25,258 nucleotides of DNA from positions 1 to 25,258 of IMG/VR virus record IMGVR_UViG_3300048135_000262; one strand, 5' to 3'. A program made the translations under genes and the position numbers. Below are positions 1 to 8,175 of the stretch, one piece after another. Position 1 is the stretch's first letter, and each line of letters opens with the position of its first letter. The notes under the pieces were generated by a model. That model saw nothing but the letters and a program-made list of their open reading frames with translations. It was not told the DNA's origin and searched no databases. The DNA comes from a virus.

Positions 1-461
1 GAGACTTTACAAGTAGGTTTCTGCATCACTAGGATAGCCTCTGAGATGGTATTAGGCTTATACATCACAGGTTTGCGCAACTGAAAGAATGCACCATTAC
101 GATTAGGTGCTGCACCTTCAGGCTTAACCCACTGAATATCATCAATGTATTTGAAGCCAACCTTCTCACAAAGATTGAAGATGTGGAATGGAATGGGCCA
201 GCGAGTAGAGTCTTCTTTACTAGGCTTCTCTGGTGCTGAGATGACAGGTGATGAATTCACAATGAACATTCTGCCATCATCTAGAAGACGATAGACTTCA
301 GAGAAGACTGACTCTAGAAAGTTCAGATAGTCTTCATACGTGGGCCATGTGGCGTATTCACGAGCATTATAATAAGGTGGTGAGGTGACAGCCATGTGAA
401 TACTCTTCTCATCAAGAGTCTTCATCATATCTACACAATCACCATGTAAGATTTGAAACAT
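1..461 (-). CDS. DNA methyltransferase, beta class, 3' end cut by window edge
   Basis: The open frame starts at the ATG at 461 and runs off the left edge, so about 153 residues are visible. It reads MFQILHGDCVDMM at the N-terminus, followed by the catalytic motif TSPPY (about residues 25-29) of N4-cytosine/N6-adenine amino-methyltransferases. The catalytic motif comes first, and the S-adenosylmethionine-binding motif is expected later (not visible), which is the beta-class order. The protein would methylate an exocyclic amino group in phage DNA, perhaps to evade host restriction. It is a paralogue of the next gene upstream (495-1349), with the same N-terminal layout (VTSPPY then a Y-rich segment). 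Its promoter overlaps the end of that neighbour. The target sequence cannot be inferred. Confidence 0.85.
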   Translation of the reverse strand, partial: MFQILHGDCVDMMKTLDEKSIHMAVTSPPYYNAREYATWPTYEDYLNFLESVFSEVYRLLDDGRMFIVNSSPVISAPEKPSKEDSTRWPIPFHIFNLCEKVGFKYIDDIQWVKPEGAAPNRNGAFFQLRKPVMYKPNTISEAILVMQKPTCKV

Positions 462-483
462 AGTTACTTTGATTTACTCTTTT

Positions 484-512
484 ATTATATCACATCAACC
501 AAAATCTAGACG
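484..512 (-). promoter_or_regulatory. Extended -10 promoter for the left methyltransferase
   Basis: On the minus strand TGATATAAT (TG-N-TATAAT, an extended -10) ends at 484, about 23 bases before the ATG at 461. No good -35 is visible at 17-nt spacing. The stretch GGTTGATGTGATATAAT closely matches the promoter of the second methyltransferase at 1371-1393. Confidence 0.6.
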
Positions 513-1349
513 ACCACGATTCATGTGTTCACCATTGATTTTCAAACACAACTCATGGAAGGTAGGATCAATCTCAAATCCAATGAAGTTTCTATCTACA
601 TCAAATGCTTGACGAGCTGTAGTACCTGAACCCATGAATGGATCTAGAACCAAATCACCTTCTTTACTGTAGGTTTTGATAAGATCTAGAGCTAAACCAG
701 GAGGCATCAGAGCAGGATGCTCATAGCAATCACGATTGGTGTGAGTATTAGTATACGTCCAGATGTTAGTACGTACACCAAACTCAGGTGTGAGATAAGT
801 TTTCTTATCTTTGCTTCTACCAACACGCTCACCAGTGGTTTTACGTCCACCACCTTTCACATAAGCTTTACCAGCACCTTTGTTGGGCTTATCAACTAGG
901 AGAGTGGTGGTATTGGGACGACCTTTAGAGAGAATGAAACAATACTCATAGATGTTGGAGTGACGTAATGATTTCACACCAGCAGCAAAGCGAGCAGCTG
1001 GTTTTGCATAGAGAAGGTTATCATGTAGATTCAAACCTTGATCCATGAAGTACAAGCACTGACGAAAGGATGTACCTGTTTGAGAAGTACCATCCTCTTT
1101 CTTCTTACCATGAAGATTCACTACAGCATCAGCAACATTCCATGCAATCACACCACCAGGCTTCAGAGTACGAATCAAACCATCAGCAACCTGCTTGAAT
1201 ACATCAAAGTTCCAAGTGGATGAATCATTGTAAGTACGTAGATTATCATAAGGAGGAGATGTAACAACTAAATCTACAGATTCAGCATCCATCTTCATCA
1301 TACCATCAATGTTGGACATCAGATGGACTGTATTGATATCTAAGCTCAT
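495..1349 (-). CDS. DNA methyltransferase, beta class (N4mC/N6mA)
   Basis: This 284-residue protein has the full amino-methyltransferase signature. The catalytic TSPPYDNLRTY is near residues 30-40, and the SAM-binding motif DPFMGSGTTARQA comes near the C-terminus (about residues 239-251), followed by FIGFEIDP, which holds the acidic residue that contacts the ribose of SAM. Catalytic motif before SAM motif is the beta-class arrangement, as in DpnA- and RsrI-type enzymes. It would act on phage or host DNA. No restriction nuclease is visible beside it, so an orphan role in protection or epigenetic marking is more likely than a restriction-modification pair. It is paralogous to the gene to its left. 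Its own promoter lies at 1371-1393. Confidence 0.92.
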   Translation of the reverse strand: MSLDINTVHLMSNIDGMMKMDAESVDLVVTSPPYDNLRTYNDSSTWNFDVFKQVADGLIRTLKPGGVIAWNVADAVVNLHGKKKEDGTSQTGTSFRQCLYFMDQGLNLHDNLLYAKPAARFAAGVKSLRHSNIYEYCFILSKGRPNTTTLLVDKPNKGAGKAYVKGGGRKTTGERVGRSKDKKTYLTPEFGVRTNIWTYTNTHTNRDCYEHPALMPPGLALDLIKTYSKEGDLVLDPFMGSGTTARQAFDVDRNFIGFEIDPTFHELCLKINGEHMNRGRLDFG

Positions 1350-1370
1350 AATATCATTGAGGTTTACTCA

Positions 1371-1393
1371 TCTATTATAACACAAATCAACCT
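1371..1393 (-). promoter_or_regulatory. Extended -10 promoter for the 284-aa methyltransferase
   Basis: The minus strand reads GGTTGATTTGTGTTATAATAG: a TG-N-TATAAT extended -10 just upstream of the start at 1349. It repeats the GGTTGAT...TATAATA...GAGTAAA pattern found before the other methyltransferase. It overlaps the 3' end of the 848-aa gene. Confidence 0.6.
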
Positions 1394-3933
1394 AAAAAGA
1401 AATAAGGACTAAATTCATTGCCCATCTTCATTGCTTTACGATAGATTTTTCTCTTTGAGAATTCTTCAAGTTTACCTTTTGACTCAAGTTCTTGAAGCAA
1501 TTTTACATACCTTAATTGTCTTACTTTGTTTCTAATAATAGCTCTAATGTTGACACCTGGTGTTCCACCCATCATCTCATCAGCTTCAGCTTTCTGCTCA
1601 TCAGTAAAATTTAAATCATATGGATTTACATTTCTATCTGTTGATCTTACTGGACTTTCAGGACGAAAATCTTGCATCTTATTATCAACTTCCATAAGCT
1701 TATCAATGAAGCTTGGAATATCTTCAATTCCTTTAGGTAATCTAGTTTTAAGTTTGAAATTACCATCATAATCTTGAACAGATTGGGCTAATTCTTTGAT
1801 TTTATTAACCTCTTCTTCTGTGAATCTTCGTGCTAACTTTGCTTTCTTATTCTCAGAACCATCATTATTCATTTTTGGATCAATACCCAACATATTCTGA
1901 AGTCCACCAAATCTATCAGCGAATGATTCCAGAATTGGATTACCTTCTTCATCCATCATATCATTACCTTCTTCGTCCATTTTACCATATCCCAACATTT
2001 CAGTTACTTCTGGATCTGAAAACCAATCTTGAGGAATTGTACCCGCCTTTGCTCCACTTCCTTTAATTTTGCCTTCAAATTTTGCATTACCAGCAAAATC
2101 AAATGGTGTATTTTTATTTGCATTACCAGAGTGAATGATAGCTGGAATTTCAAAATCTGTATCATATGCATCATCTTTCATTTTCCATGCTAATGTAAAT
2201 GCATCAGTAAGATCTGCAATATTATCCGCATCTGTTCCCCATCTTTGTGAAGCAGAATCTGAATCCGTAATCAAATCCATTGTTGCATCATCAACCTTTT
2301 TATTATCTTCTTCATTACTCACATTACGAGTGAGAGCGTGAACTCCATTCTTACCAGGTTTTTTGAGTGAGATGTTGAATAATTTCTTAGCAATAATAGC
2401 ATCACGTTTGATTTGCGCGACTGCCTTCATCATCTTCTCTTTGTCACCATCCATCTGAAAATCTTCAACTGCATCTTGAAGTTTTTCTTGAATTTCTTCT
2501 GCTGCTCCCTGTGCCATCAAAACAACATCAGTTGGATCGTGGTGTTCAATAAAATTACCACTATCCATTCCCATCATCTCAAGTAATGATTCAGATCCAA
2601 CATTATCAATTAATGCTTTGTTCAAAGAATCGTAAGTGTGATTTCTAGCTTCTTCAGGTATATCAGTCATTCTCATGCCATCATTACCACCATCAGCTTT
2701 TGAAATACTGTAGGTTTCATTTAAATCAAGATGAGGAAGTAATGATTGAACCATTTGTGCAGCTGCAGCTTCCCATTTCTTATTCAAACCACCTTTAGGA
2801 AGATGATCAGAAATGTGATCACTAAATGCTTGCACCTGTTCACGATATTCTTCAGGAATATCCTTTTCCTTCTTTCCAACATATTGTAGGATATCTGTAT
2901 TGTAATCACCATTCAATACAGAGTATAATCCTTGCATGAATGCTGTTTCACCTATCAAATCAGTTTCATTTGCACCTTGAGACCATCTTATATCAGCATC
3001 TCTTTCATCTGGTTTTCTCTTTTTTGATCGTGATGTATTTGAAAGTGTTCTGGGTATTGAACTTGGTTCAGATGGAGGTGATGGTTTTGCGATTTGTGGA
3101 AATTCTTCATCCTTTTTGATATCTTTAATCACTTTTGATATTACAGGTTTATTGATTGCTTCTTCACCACCAGCAGCATCAACTGCATCACTCATTCGTT
3201 GTGCTGTAGATTTTTTTTTAGATCCACCACCTTCTTCCTCACCAGGAGGATTTGGACTTACTTGCAATTCACCTCTCATCTGAGCAAATGTCTTTCCTAA
3301 TTTGGGTAATATACCCATCTTATCACGCATTTCAGCATTATCACCAACTCCCTCTGCCATTCCAGGCAGTTCCATGTTTGGACCTTGATCTACAGTTCCA
3401 CCAGAACCAATAGGATTAATACCAGAAGCAGGTGCTGCCTGCATTGGATTGTTTACATTATGAGTTGCATTTATTTGTTGATTTGCATTATACATCCTCA
3501 TCTTAGTCTGATTCATAAACGAATCATAACCAGCAGGTGCTGCTGCAGGAATTGCATCAGGAACTGCACCCTTCTCAAAGGGTGATTCAGGATGAGATGG
3601 TGGTGTGATTGCCAAACCTGTCATTGGATCACTCCAAGTTGGTTTTGCATTCACTAAGTCAGAACCACCTGACCCATCAGATACTGCACCACCACTCATT
3701 CCTCTATTATCATAGAAGACTAGTTCACCATTTACAGTGGCAGCAACCTTCTGTCCAGTCTCTGGATCAATATAACCACCACTACCATCAGATTGTAAAC
3801 CTAGTTGTCTTGCTCTCTCAGCAGGAGAAGAACCAACAGCAGGATTACCAGTATCTAATGCTTCTTTTACAAAGTTACCAAGAAACTTAGGCTTCTCTTG
3901 CTCTCCTCTACTCCAGTTACTCCAGCGCGACAT
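1387..3933 (-). CDS. Large late virion-type protein of unknown function (848 aa)
   Basis: I do not recognise a catalytic domain. The protein is hydrophilic, rich in Met, Asp, Lys and Gly, with a long Pro/Gly/Ser-rich low-complexity region (about residues 80-320) and a more ordered C-terminal half. Residues about 41-76 hold a small module (RQLGLQSDGSGGYIDPETG followed by a TVNGELVFYD-like strand). The same module recurs near the N-terminus of the 741-aa protein (MGLQYKGFGYWADPQTG then TVNDQLVPV). A T4-type late promoter (3952-3958) and the ribosome binding site AAAAGGG lie immediately upstream, which points to a virion component or an internal protein made late. It ends next to the methyltransferase promoter. 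An internal head or tail-associated role is inferred from promoter class and neighbours only. Confidence 0.85.
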   Translation of the reverse strand: MSRWSNWSRGEQEKPKFLGNFVKEALDTGNPAVGSSPAERARQLGLQSDGSGGYIDPETGQKVAATVNGELVFYDNRGMSGGAVSDGSGGSDLVNAKPTWSDPMTGLAITPPSHPESPFEKGAVPDAIPAAAPAGYDSFMNQTKMRMYNANQQINATHNVNNPMQAAPASGINPIGSGGTVDQGPNMELPGMAEGVGDNAEMRDKMGILPKLGKTFAQMRGELQVSPNPPGEEEGGGSKKKSTAQRMSDAVDAAGGEEAINKPVISKVIKDIKKDEEFPQIAKPSPPSEPSSIPRTLSNTSRSKKRKPDERDADIRWSQGANETDLIGETAFMQGLYSVLNGDYNTDILQYVGKKEKDIPEEYREQVQAFSDHISDHLPKGGLNKKWEAAAAQMVQSLLPHLDLNETYSISKADGGNDGMRMTDIPEEARNHTYDSLNKALIDNVGSESLLEMMGMDSGNFIEHHDPTDVVLMAQGAAEEIQEKLQDAVEDFQMDGDKEKMMKAVAQIKRDAIIAKKLFNISLKKPGKNGVHALTRNVSNEEDNKKVDDATMDLITDSDSASQRWGTDADNIADLTDAFTLAWKMKDDAYDTDFEIPAIIHSGNANKNTPFDFAGNAKFEGKIKGSGAKAGTIPQDWFSDPEVTEMLGYGKMDEEGNDMMDEEGNPILESFADRFGGLQNMLGIDPKMNNDGSENKKAKLARRFTEEEVNKIKELAQSVQDYDGNFKLKTRLPKGIEDIPSFIDKLMEVDNKMQDFRPESPVRSTDRNVNPYDLNFTDEQKAEADEMMGGTPGVNIRAIIRNKVRQLRYVKLLQELESKGKLEEFSKRKIYRKAMKMGNEFSPYFFLG

Positions 3934-3951
3934 TCTAATACCCTTTTCAGG

Positions 3952-3958
3952 TATTTAG
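3952..3958 (-). promoter_or_regulatory. T4-type late promoter (CTAAATA) for the 848-aa gene
   Basis: The minus strand reads CTAAATACCTGAAAAGGGTATTAGAATG: a late -10 box, then the SD-like AAAAGGG, then the start at 3933. The leader after the box is almost identical to that of the 564-aa adhesin gene. Confidence 0.7.
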
Positions 3959-3959
3959 T

Positions 3960-4193
3960 TCAGATGTAAGCGGCAGCAATCTTAGCGTTCTTAGAGACAT
4001 CACCATCTTTAGCAAGTTTGAATGCTTTCTCAAGCAACTCATTTGCTGCTTCCTTATCTGTCTTACGCAACTGCTTATACTCACCCATCATGGTAATGTA
4101 CTTCTTATCATCAGCACCTTCACCATCTTTGACAGTGTGAGCTTTCTTCTTCTCATCTTTCTTCTCAGAGAGGAAGTTGTTTAGATCTTTCAT
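3960..4193 (-). CDS. Small charged protein of unknown function (77 aa)
   Basis: This is a Lys/Glu/Asp-rich soluble protein (MKDLNNFLSEKKDEKKKAH at the start) with a predicted helical C-terminal half and no recognised domain. The start is supported by TTAGGAGTATCC directly before the ATG. A sigma70-like promoter with TTGACC, a 17-base spacer and TACAAT lies at 4216-4244, so it may be expressed separately from the late proteins around it. It sits between two large virion-type genes. The charge pattern would fit a chaperone-like or scaffold-type small protein, but nothing in the sequence proves that. Confidence 0.75.
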   Translation of the reverse strand: MKDLNNFLSEKKDEKKKAHTVKDGEGADDKKYITMMGEYKQLRKTDKEAANELLEKAFKLAKDGDVSKNAKIAAAYI

Positions 4194-4215
4194 GGATACT
4201 CCTAATTACATACTT

Positions 4216-4244
4216 ATTGTATCATAGTTAGTCATCAGGGTCAA
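4216..4244 (-). promoter_or_regulatory. Sigma70-like promoter before the 77-aa gene
   Basis: The minus strand has TTGACC (4244-4239), exactly 17 bases, then TACAAT (4221-4216), and the ATG follows at 4193. It overlaps the 3' end of the 741-aa coding region. Confidence 0.5.
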
Positions 4245-6453
4245 TACCCATTGCTTTACGAATCTTGCCTGATGCTCCTGTACCTATCTGTCCTTTACCT
4301 CTCATTCTATTGATAAGACTATCAACTCTACTTCTATTGCCCATCAAACCACCAGGTGTAGGTTCTTCTCTTGCTGCATCTTCAGGATACTCTGTATCCC
4401 ACAACCCATCATAGAGTTCAGCAAGTCTTTCTTTTACAAAATCACCATCTCCTAGGTTAGGAAATACACTTGTAATCTTCTCTAATTCTTCCCTATCCAT
4501 TCTGATATTACCACCCATCACACTGGAGAGAACTGATAAAGCGTTGTCATATCCTTCTTCATCATCCATATCACCTTCAAAAGAATCCATTATTCTCTCT
4601 TCAAATGCTGATCTTCTCTCAGTGATTCTATCCATAATCTCCTGAGGTAGGTTAGAACCTGAAACTTGATGAGCAAGTTGATAGTCATTACCTTCTTCAA
4701 AGTCTAGTCCACCCAATGCTTCCATAAGAGCAGAGGTAGGATTATCATCAGCAAGTCCTAAGTCAAGGATTGAAACCTCACCTGTCTCAGGATCCACCAT
4801 GATGTTACCACCATGCATATCATTGTGAGAGAAACCTGCCTTATGGAGTTCACCTCTTGCTTCCCAGAAACTCTTCAATGCTTTCTCTTGGATGTCAGGA
4901 GTCAAATCATTCCATACACTTGCAAGTTGTTCACCACCAGCAACACTCATTGCGTACTTACCCCAAGCACCAGGGAATCTCTTATCCCATGTTTGTGCTG
5001 TCTTAGGATCAAAGTAGTTTCCATCTGCACCCCTTCTCATGTTTGAGTTGTCACCAGGATTATTATAAGCAGCAGATTGATTGATGAAAGGTCCATCAAA
5101 TCTTGCATTGATAAGAGTAGGAAAGTGAGGATTATCTTTCATTGCATACAGAGCTGCAAGTTCACCAGGTCCAATGTTTCCTGTCTTCACACCCACACCA
5201 TCATCACCTAATGTGAATGAACCAAAAGCACCTGAGGCAAGTGGACTTCTATCATCATACTGATCCAAATCAAAATCTGCATCCTGTACCAGTTCTCTTG
5301 CTGATGCATTGAGTCCTAATACATTCTCTTCATCAGTATCTTGAACCTTAGGAGTTCCTCCACCTAACCAACTTGGTGGTTCTGGTGAATCATCATCATA
5401 AGGGTACGAATCGTATCTAGAATCTTGATTTATCTTTCCATCAGAATCACGGTATTCATTGCTGCCAGTTCCACCTGCTAAATCCTGATCCTTCATCCAT
5501 TTCAGACCTCTCTGATAGGCACCAGGACTTTGTGTATCCTTCTTTCTTCTAGCATTGAGTGCTCTAATAATTTGCCTGTCAAGAGGAAATTCTGGTTCAA
5601 TACCTTTGTCAAATAAATCATCTGCTATCTTCTTAGCAGGTGCCTTTCTTTGTTTATCTTTATTATTTTTATTTAATCTTTTTGCTCTATCTGCTTTTTG
5701 TTGTGTGTTTAGAGGTACAAAATCACTACCAAGTCCTTGATCATCTTCAGTTGATGAAGATGAAGTAGGTGGTGTAACACCAGCATTGTTAGCAACTCTC
5801 TTAAGATAACTTTTCAGCCATGCTGAACCTCTACCTTGTGCAAACATTACATCATTTTTTGTTTCAGTACCTGGATTAGAGTTGTTGCCGTCAGCAAAAT
5901 CTCTCACATTCTTAATGTGTTGCTTTCTATCTCTATTGAACTCTGCTTCACTAATCCACTGCCGCATCTCACCCAGTTCCATGGCATTATCGCCATCTGG
6001 ACCTGCTGTCCATCTTGCTGAGTTAGTTTTACCAACAAACATGTCTTGAGGTAGTTCCTCAGTTGGCTGTCCATCAACACAAGTATCGCCATCAGGACCT
6101 GCTTCCCAACCTTTCTTCTCAGTAGGTCTTTGTGCTTGTCCCATTGCAGGTCCAATGTTCTCACCAGAACCTACAGGTGGCGCTACTGGTGCGCCAGCAG
6201 CTGCACCACCTGGTACTGCCATCTGTCCACCAGCACCTGATTTAGTAGGTCCTTCATCTTCTCCATCACCCTTATACAACTCAGATTCAACATCACCTTC
6301 TACAGGCACCAGTTGATCGTTTACAGTCTTATATTTTGCTTCACCAGTCTGTGGATCTGCCCAGTATCCAAACCCTTTATACTGTAAGCCCATTGCTACA
6401 GCATCTCTATGAGCCTTCTCTCCTTTACGTTCTAGAAACTGTTGTAGTCTCAT
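4228..6453 (-). CDS. Virion-type protein with a protein-kinase-like catalytic core (741 aa)
   Basis: The N-terminal 55 residues carry the module shared with the 848-aa protein (MGLQYKGFGYWADPQTG). Residues about 60-400 are low-complexity, with the repeat AGPDGD at 118-123 and 150-155. Residues about 405-590 hold a kinase-fold core: a glycine-rich loop SGAFGSF (407-413), VGVK with Lys423, a candidate helix-C Glu431, the catalytic loop SHNDMHGGNIMV with His543, Asp545 and Asn550, and the metal-binding ILDLG with Asp564. The HxDxxxxN spacing resembles RIO/ABC1 and aminoglycoside-kinase families more than eukaryotic-type HRD kinases. All residues normally needed for phosphotransfer are present. 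The gene overlaps the 88-aa gene by ATGA and would share its late promoter. It may be a kinase packaged in the virion, in the way T4 Alt is, but that is inference. Confidence 0.8.
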   Translation of the reverse strand: MRLQQFLERKGEKAHRDAVAMGLQYKGFGYWADPQTGEAKYKTVNDQLVPVEGDVESELYKGDGEDEGPTKSGAGGQMAVPGGAAAGAPVAPPVGSGENIGPAMGQAQRPTEKKGWEAGPDGDTCVDGQPTEELPQDMFVGKTNSARWTAGPDGDNAMELGEMRQWISEAEFNRDRKQHIKNVRDFADGNNSNPGTETKNDVMFAQGRGSAWLKSYLKRVANNAGVTPPTSSSSTEDDQGLGSDFVPLNTQQKADRAKRLNKNNKDKQRKAPAKKIADDLFDKGIEPEFPLDRQIIRALNARRKKDTQSPGAYQRGLKWMKDQDLAGGTGSNEYRDSDGKINQDSRYDSYPYDDDSPEPPSWLGGGTPKVQDTDEENVLGLNASARELVQDADFDLDQYDDRSPLASGAFGSFTLGDDGVGVKTGNIGPGELAALYAMKDNPHFPTLINARFDGPFINQSAAYNNPGDNSNMRRGADGNYFDPKTAQTWDKRFPGAWGKYAMSVAGGEQLASVWNDLTPDIQEKALKSFWEARGELHKAGFSHNDMHGGNIMVDPETGEVSILDLGLADDNPTSALMEALGGLDFEEGNDYQLAHQVSGSNLPQEIMDRITERRSAFEERIMDSFEGDMDDEEGYDNALSVLSSVMGGNIRMDREELEKITSVFPNLGDGDFVKERLAELYDGLWDTEYPEDAAREEPTPGGLMGNRSRVDSLINRMRGKGQIGTGASGKIRKAMGIDPDD

Positions 6454-6716
6454 TCGCCATCACCAGAATCGTTATTACCTTGCTCCTCATAAGCATAAGG
6501 TGCACCATTCTGTCCATGTGAACCTAACACATTATAACCAGGTCCATTATCAGGCTTTCTGTCTTTACTATTATGTGCACCTACATCATCCTTAGCGGAT
6601 TTAGGGACGCACATCATTTGTTTCTTATCCCACCTGTAACCATTTGGGCAGGAGGGTTTATCATTCACTGTGAAAGGTGACTCTACAAGAGACTCTAACC
6701 ACTCGCTATAGTTCAT
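6450..6716 (-). CDS. Small late protein with CPNGYRWD...CVPK motif (88 aa)
   Basis: The N-terminal half contains a compact two-cysteine element, CPNGYRWDKKQMMCVPKS (about residues 23-40), typical of short Cys-bounded modules in marine T4-like virion proteins. The C-terminal half is Gly/Asn/Asp-rich and probably disordered. The gene has its own late promoter (6735-6741), and its stop overlaps the start of the 741-aa kinase-like gene (ATGA), so the two are likely translated together. A head-associated or accessory structural role is an inference from the promoter and the motif. No enzymatic domain is visible. Confidence 0.8.
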   Translation of the reverse strand: MNYSEWLESLVESPFTVNDKPSCPNGYRWDKKQMMCVPKSAKDDVGAHNSKDRKPDNGPGYNVLGSHGQNGAPYAYEEQGNNDSGDGE

Positions 6717-6734
6717 CTAACTGACGCTTTCTTT

Positions 6735-6741
6735 TATTTAT
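6735..6741 (-). promoter_or_regulatory. T4-type late promoter (ATAAATA) for the 88-aa/741-aa pair
   Basis: The minus strand reads GGTAATAAATAAAAGAAAGCG, 19 bases or so before the ATG at 6716. The box overlaps the stop of the 397-aa gene. Confidence 0.65.
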
Positions 6742-7934
6742 TACCAAGTTTTAGGTACAGTAAAATTCAAACGTGAGAACTCTAGTCTATCAATGAGTTT
6801 TACTGCTGACTTACCTGAAATTGCAACGAATCCTTCGGGGGTGGTGACTTCATAATCACCAGAGGATGTAGCAACAAAGAGATTGAGTCTTGAAATCTTC
6901 TTCATCTTATCTACAAGAATGTTCTTTGCAACTGCCAGATTCATGTAGGTTGCAATCAACATCTTGAATTGATTTTGCATCTTCTGATAGTTGTCAAGAT
7001 GTTCAAGTAACTCTGCCATCTTCCTATCTTGAGACTTCTGAGTCTTTAACTTGTCAATCTGTTTCTTATACTCTTTCTCAAGATGTTTGGAGAAATCTGT
7101 GTATGCTTTCTCAACTGATGGTATTGACTGTCCTGCCTTCACATAGTTGTTGAAGAACTTCTTGAACTCAGTATCAATCTGTAACGTCCTCTTACCAGAT
7201 TGAATAAAGTCAAGTACTCCTTTTGTTTGCTTTGCTGAACCTTCTGCCTTGTTCACTGCTGCATTGTATTTCTGAAGTTCACCTGAAGTAAAACTTGCTG
7301 CATTACCAATGTTCTTGAACTCTGCTTTCTGGATCCATACACCATTACTTGCTTTGAAATCACTATCTTTCACATTGAAACTTGATGTCATTGTAGGTAA
7401 TGAATCACCATTGTATTTGGTGTGAAATACAATACCAAGTTGAGCAGCAGAAATCTCTCTCTCCATCTTGCTTCCTACCTTTGCTGCGTAGGTGATGGTG
7501 TTAGGGCGGAAGGTTGTGTACCTCTCACCCTGAATTGTCTCTGTCTTCTTATCATCAGTGAACATCAAGTCACCTTGTAGAACTCCTTTGATTCCACACT
7601 CTTTGAGTAGATTATAAGAAGCAATCAACTTCTGTGCAAGAGCTCCACTGTATAGCTTATTAACATCTTCTACTGATTTACAAATCTTAGGATCGTTCTT
7701 ATTGAATACTGACTTAGTACCAACAAAGAATTTCCCATCTGCTGGATCAATACCACACACAACTGCGGGTGCACCATCCCACTTGGTGGTGACAGAGACA
7801 CCAGCACCAGTATCTCCTGAGAGCATCTTACCCATCTCTCTCAAGATGCTGATTGCTTGTTGAGCACCAGCAGTTCCCTTATTGATGATCTCATCCTCAA
7901 TATGTTCGAGATGTGTGTTCTTACCAGCAGCCAT
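6741..7934 (-). CDS. KxDG ligase/nucleotidyltransferase-like protein (397 aa)
   Basis: Residues 51-54 are KWDG in the context VTTKWDGAPAVV, the nucleotide-accepting lysine motif (motif I) of ATP-dependent DNA/RNA ligases and capping enzymes. Downstream there are plausible counterparts of motif III (VLQGDLMF, 118-125), a basic IIIa-like stretch, and motif IV (LGIVFHTKYNG, 166-176). Residues about 230-350 are Lys-rich and coiled-coil-like. I recall proteins like this as conserved hypotheticals of marine T4-like phages (a DUF6267-type family), without assigned activity. The motif pattern suggests covalent AMP transfer to a lysine, with RNA or DNA end sealing as one possible role. It starts at the ATG after GGGAG, behind a TATAAT promoter at 7959-7964. 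Confidence 0.75.
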   Translation of the reverse strand: MAAGKNTHLEHIEDEIINKGTAGAQQAISILREMGKMLSGDTGAGVSVTTKWDGAPAVVCGIDPADGKFFVGTKSVFNKNDPKICKSVEDVNKLYSGALAQKLIASYNLLKECGIKGVLQGDLMFTDDKKTETIQGERYTTFRPNTITYAAKVGSKMEREISAAQLGIVFHTKYNGDSLPTMTSSFNVKDSDFKASNGVWIQKAEFKNIGNAASFTSGELQKYNAAVNKAEGSAKQTKGVLDFIQSGKRTLQIDTEFKKFFNNYVKAGQSIPSVEKAYTDFSKHLEKEYKKQIDKLKTQKSQDRKMAELLEHLDNYQKMQNQFKMLIATYMNLAVAKNILVDKMKKISRLNLFVATSSGDYEVTTPEGFVAISGKSAVKLIDRLEFSRLNFTVPKTW

Positions 7935-7958
7935 GGGATCTCCCTTTCTTACCTAGTT

Positions 7959-7964
7959 ATTATA
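7959..7964 (-). promoter_or_regulatory. Putative -10 (TATAAT) for the 397-aa gene
   Basis: The minus strand reads GGTAGTTGAGTTATAATAAC, about 25 bases before the ATG at 7934. It resembles the GGTTGA...TATAATA promoters of the methyltransferases. No clear -35 is present. Confidence 0.5.
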
Positions 7965-8175
7965 ACTCAACTACCTTGCTCTCTTTAGGGTATGATGCAT
8001 AACTTAACTGAAACCCATTCAGGTGTTCACGTGCCCAGAAGATGACTGCACTCTTATCTAAACCAGAGCAGAGTCCTTTACCATCACAGGTGGTTGCTGC
8101 CCATGTACCCCAACGTGTTAGAAACACGTTGAAGTCACCATTGTCATAAACTTCAAAGTCTGTTGGTAATTCCAT
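7960..8175 (-). CDS. Small protein of unknown function (71 aa)
   Basis: This is a compact, probably folded protein with beta-rich character (FEVYDNGDFNVFLTRWGTW) and two cysteines (CDGKGLC). No family is recognised with confidence. Its start lies 23 bases inside the end of the glutaredoxin-like gene, so translation is probably coupled to it. It is the last gene of the string that begins at uvsX/gp41. The TATAAT of the next gene lies within its stop region. Confidence 0.7.
   Translation of the reverse strand: MELPTDFEVYDNGDFNVFLTRWGTWAATTCDGKGLCSGLDKSAVIFWAREHLNGFQLSYASYPKESKVVEL

Noticed and set aside
5904-6164. An 86-aa minus-strand frame inside the 741-aa gene
   Set aside because: Alternative frame of the linker region with shadow-like composition. 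The 741-aa frame is continuous and better supported.
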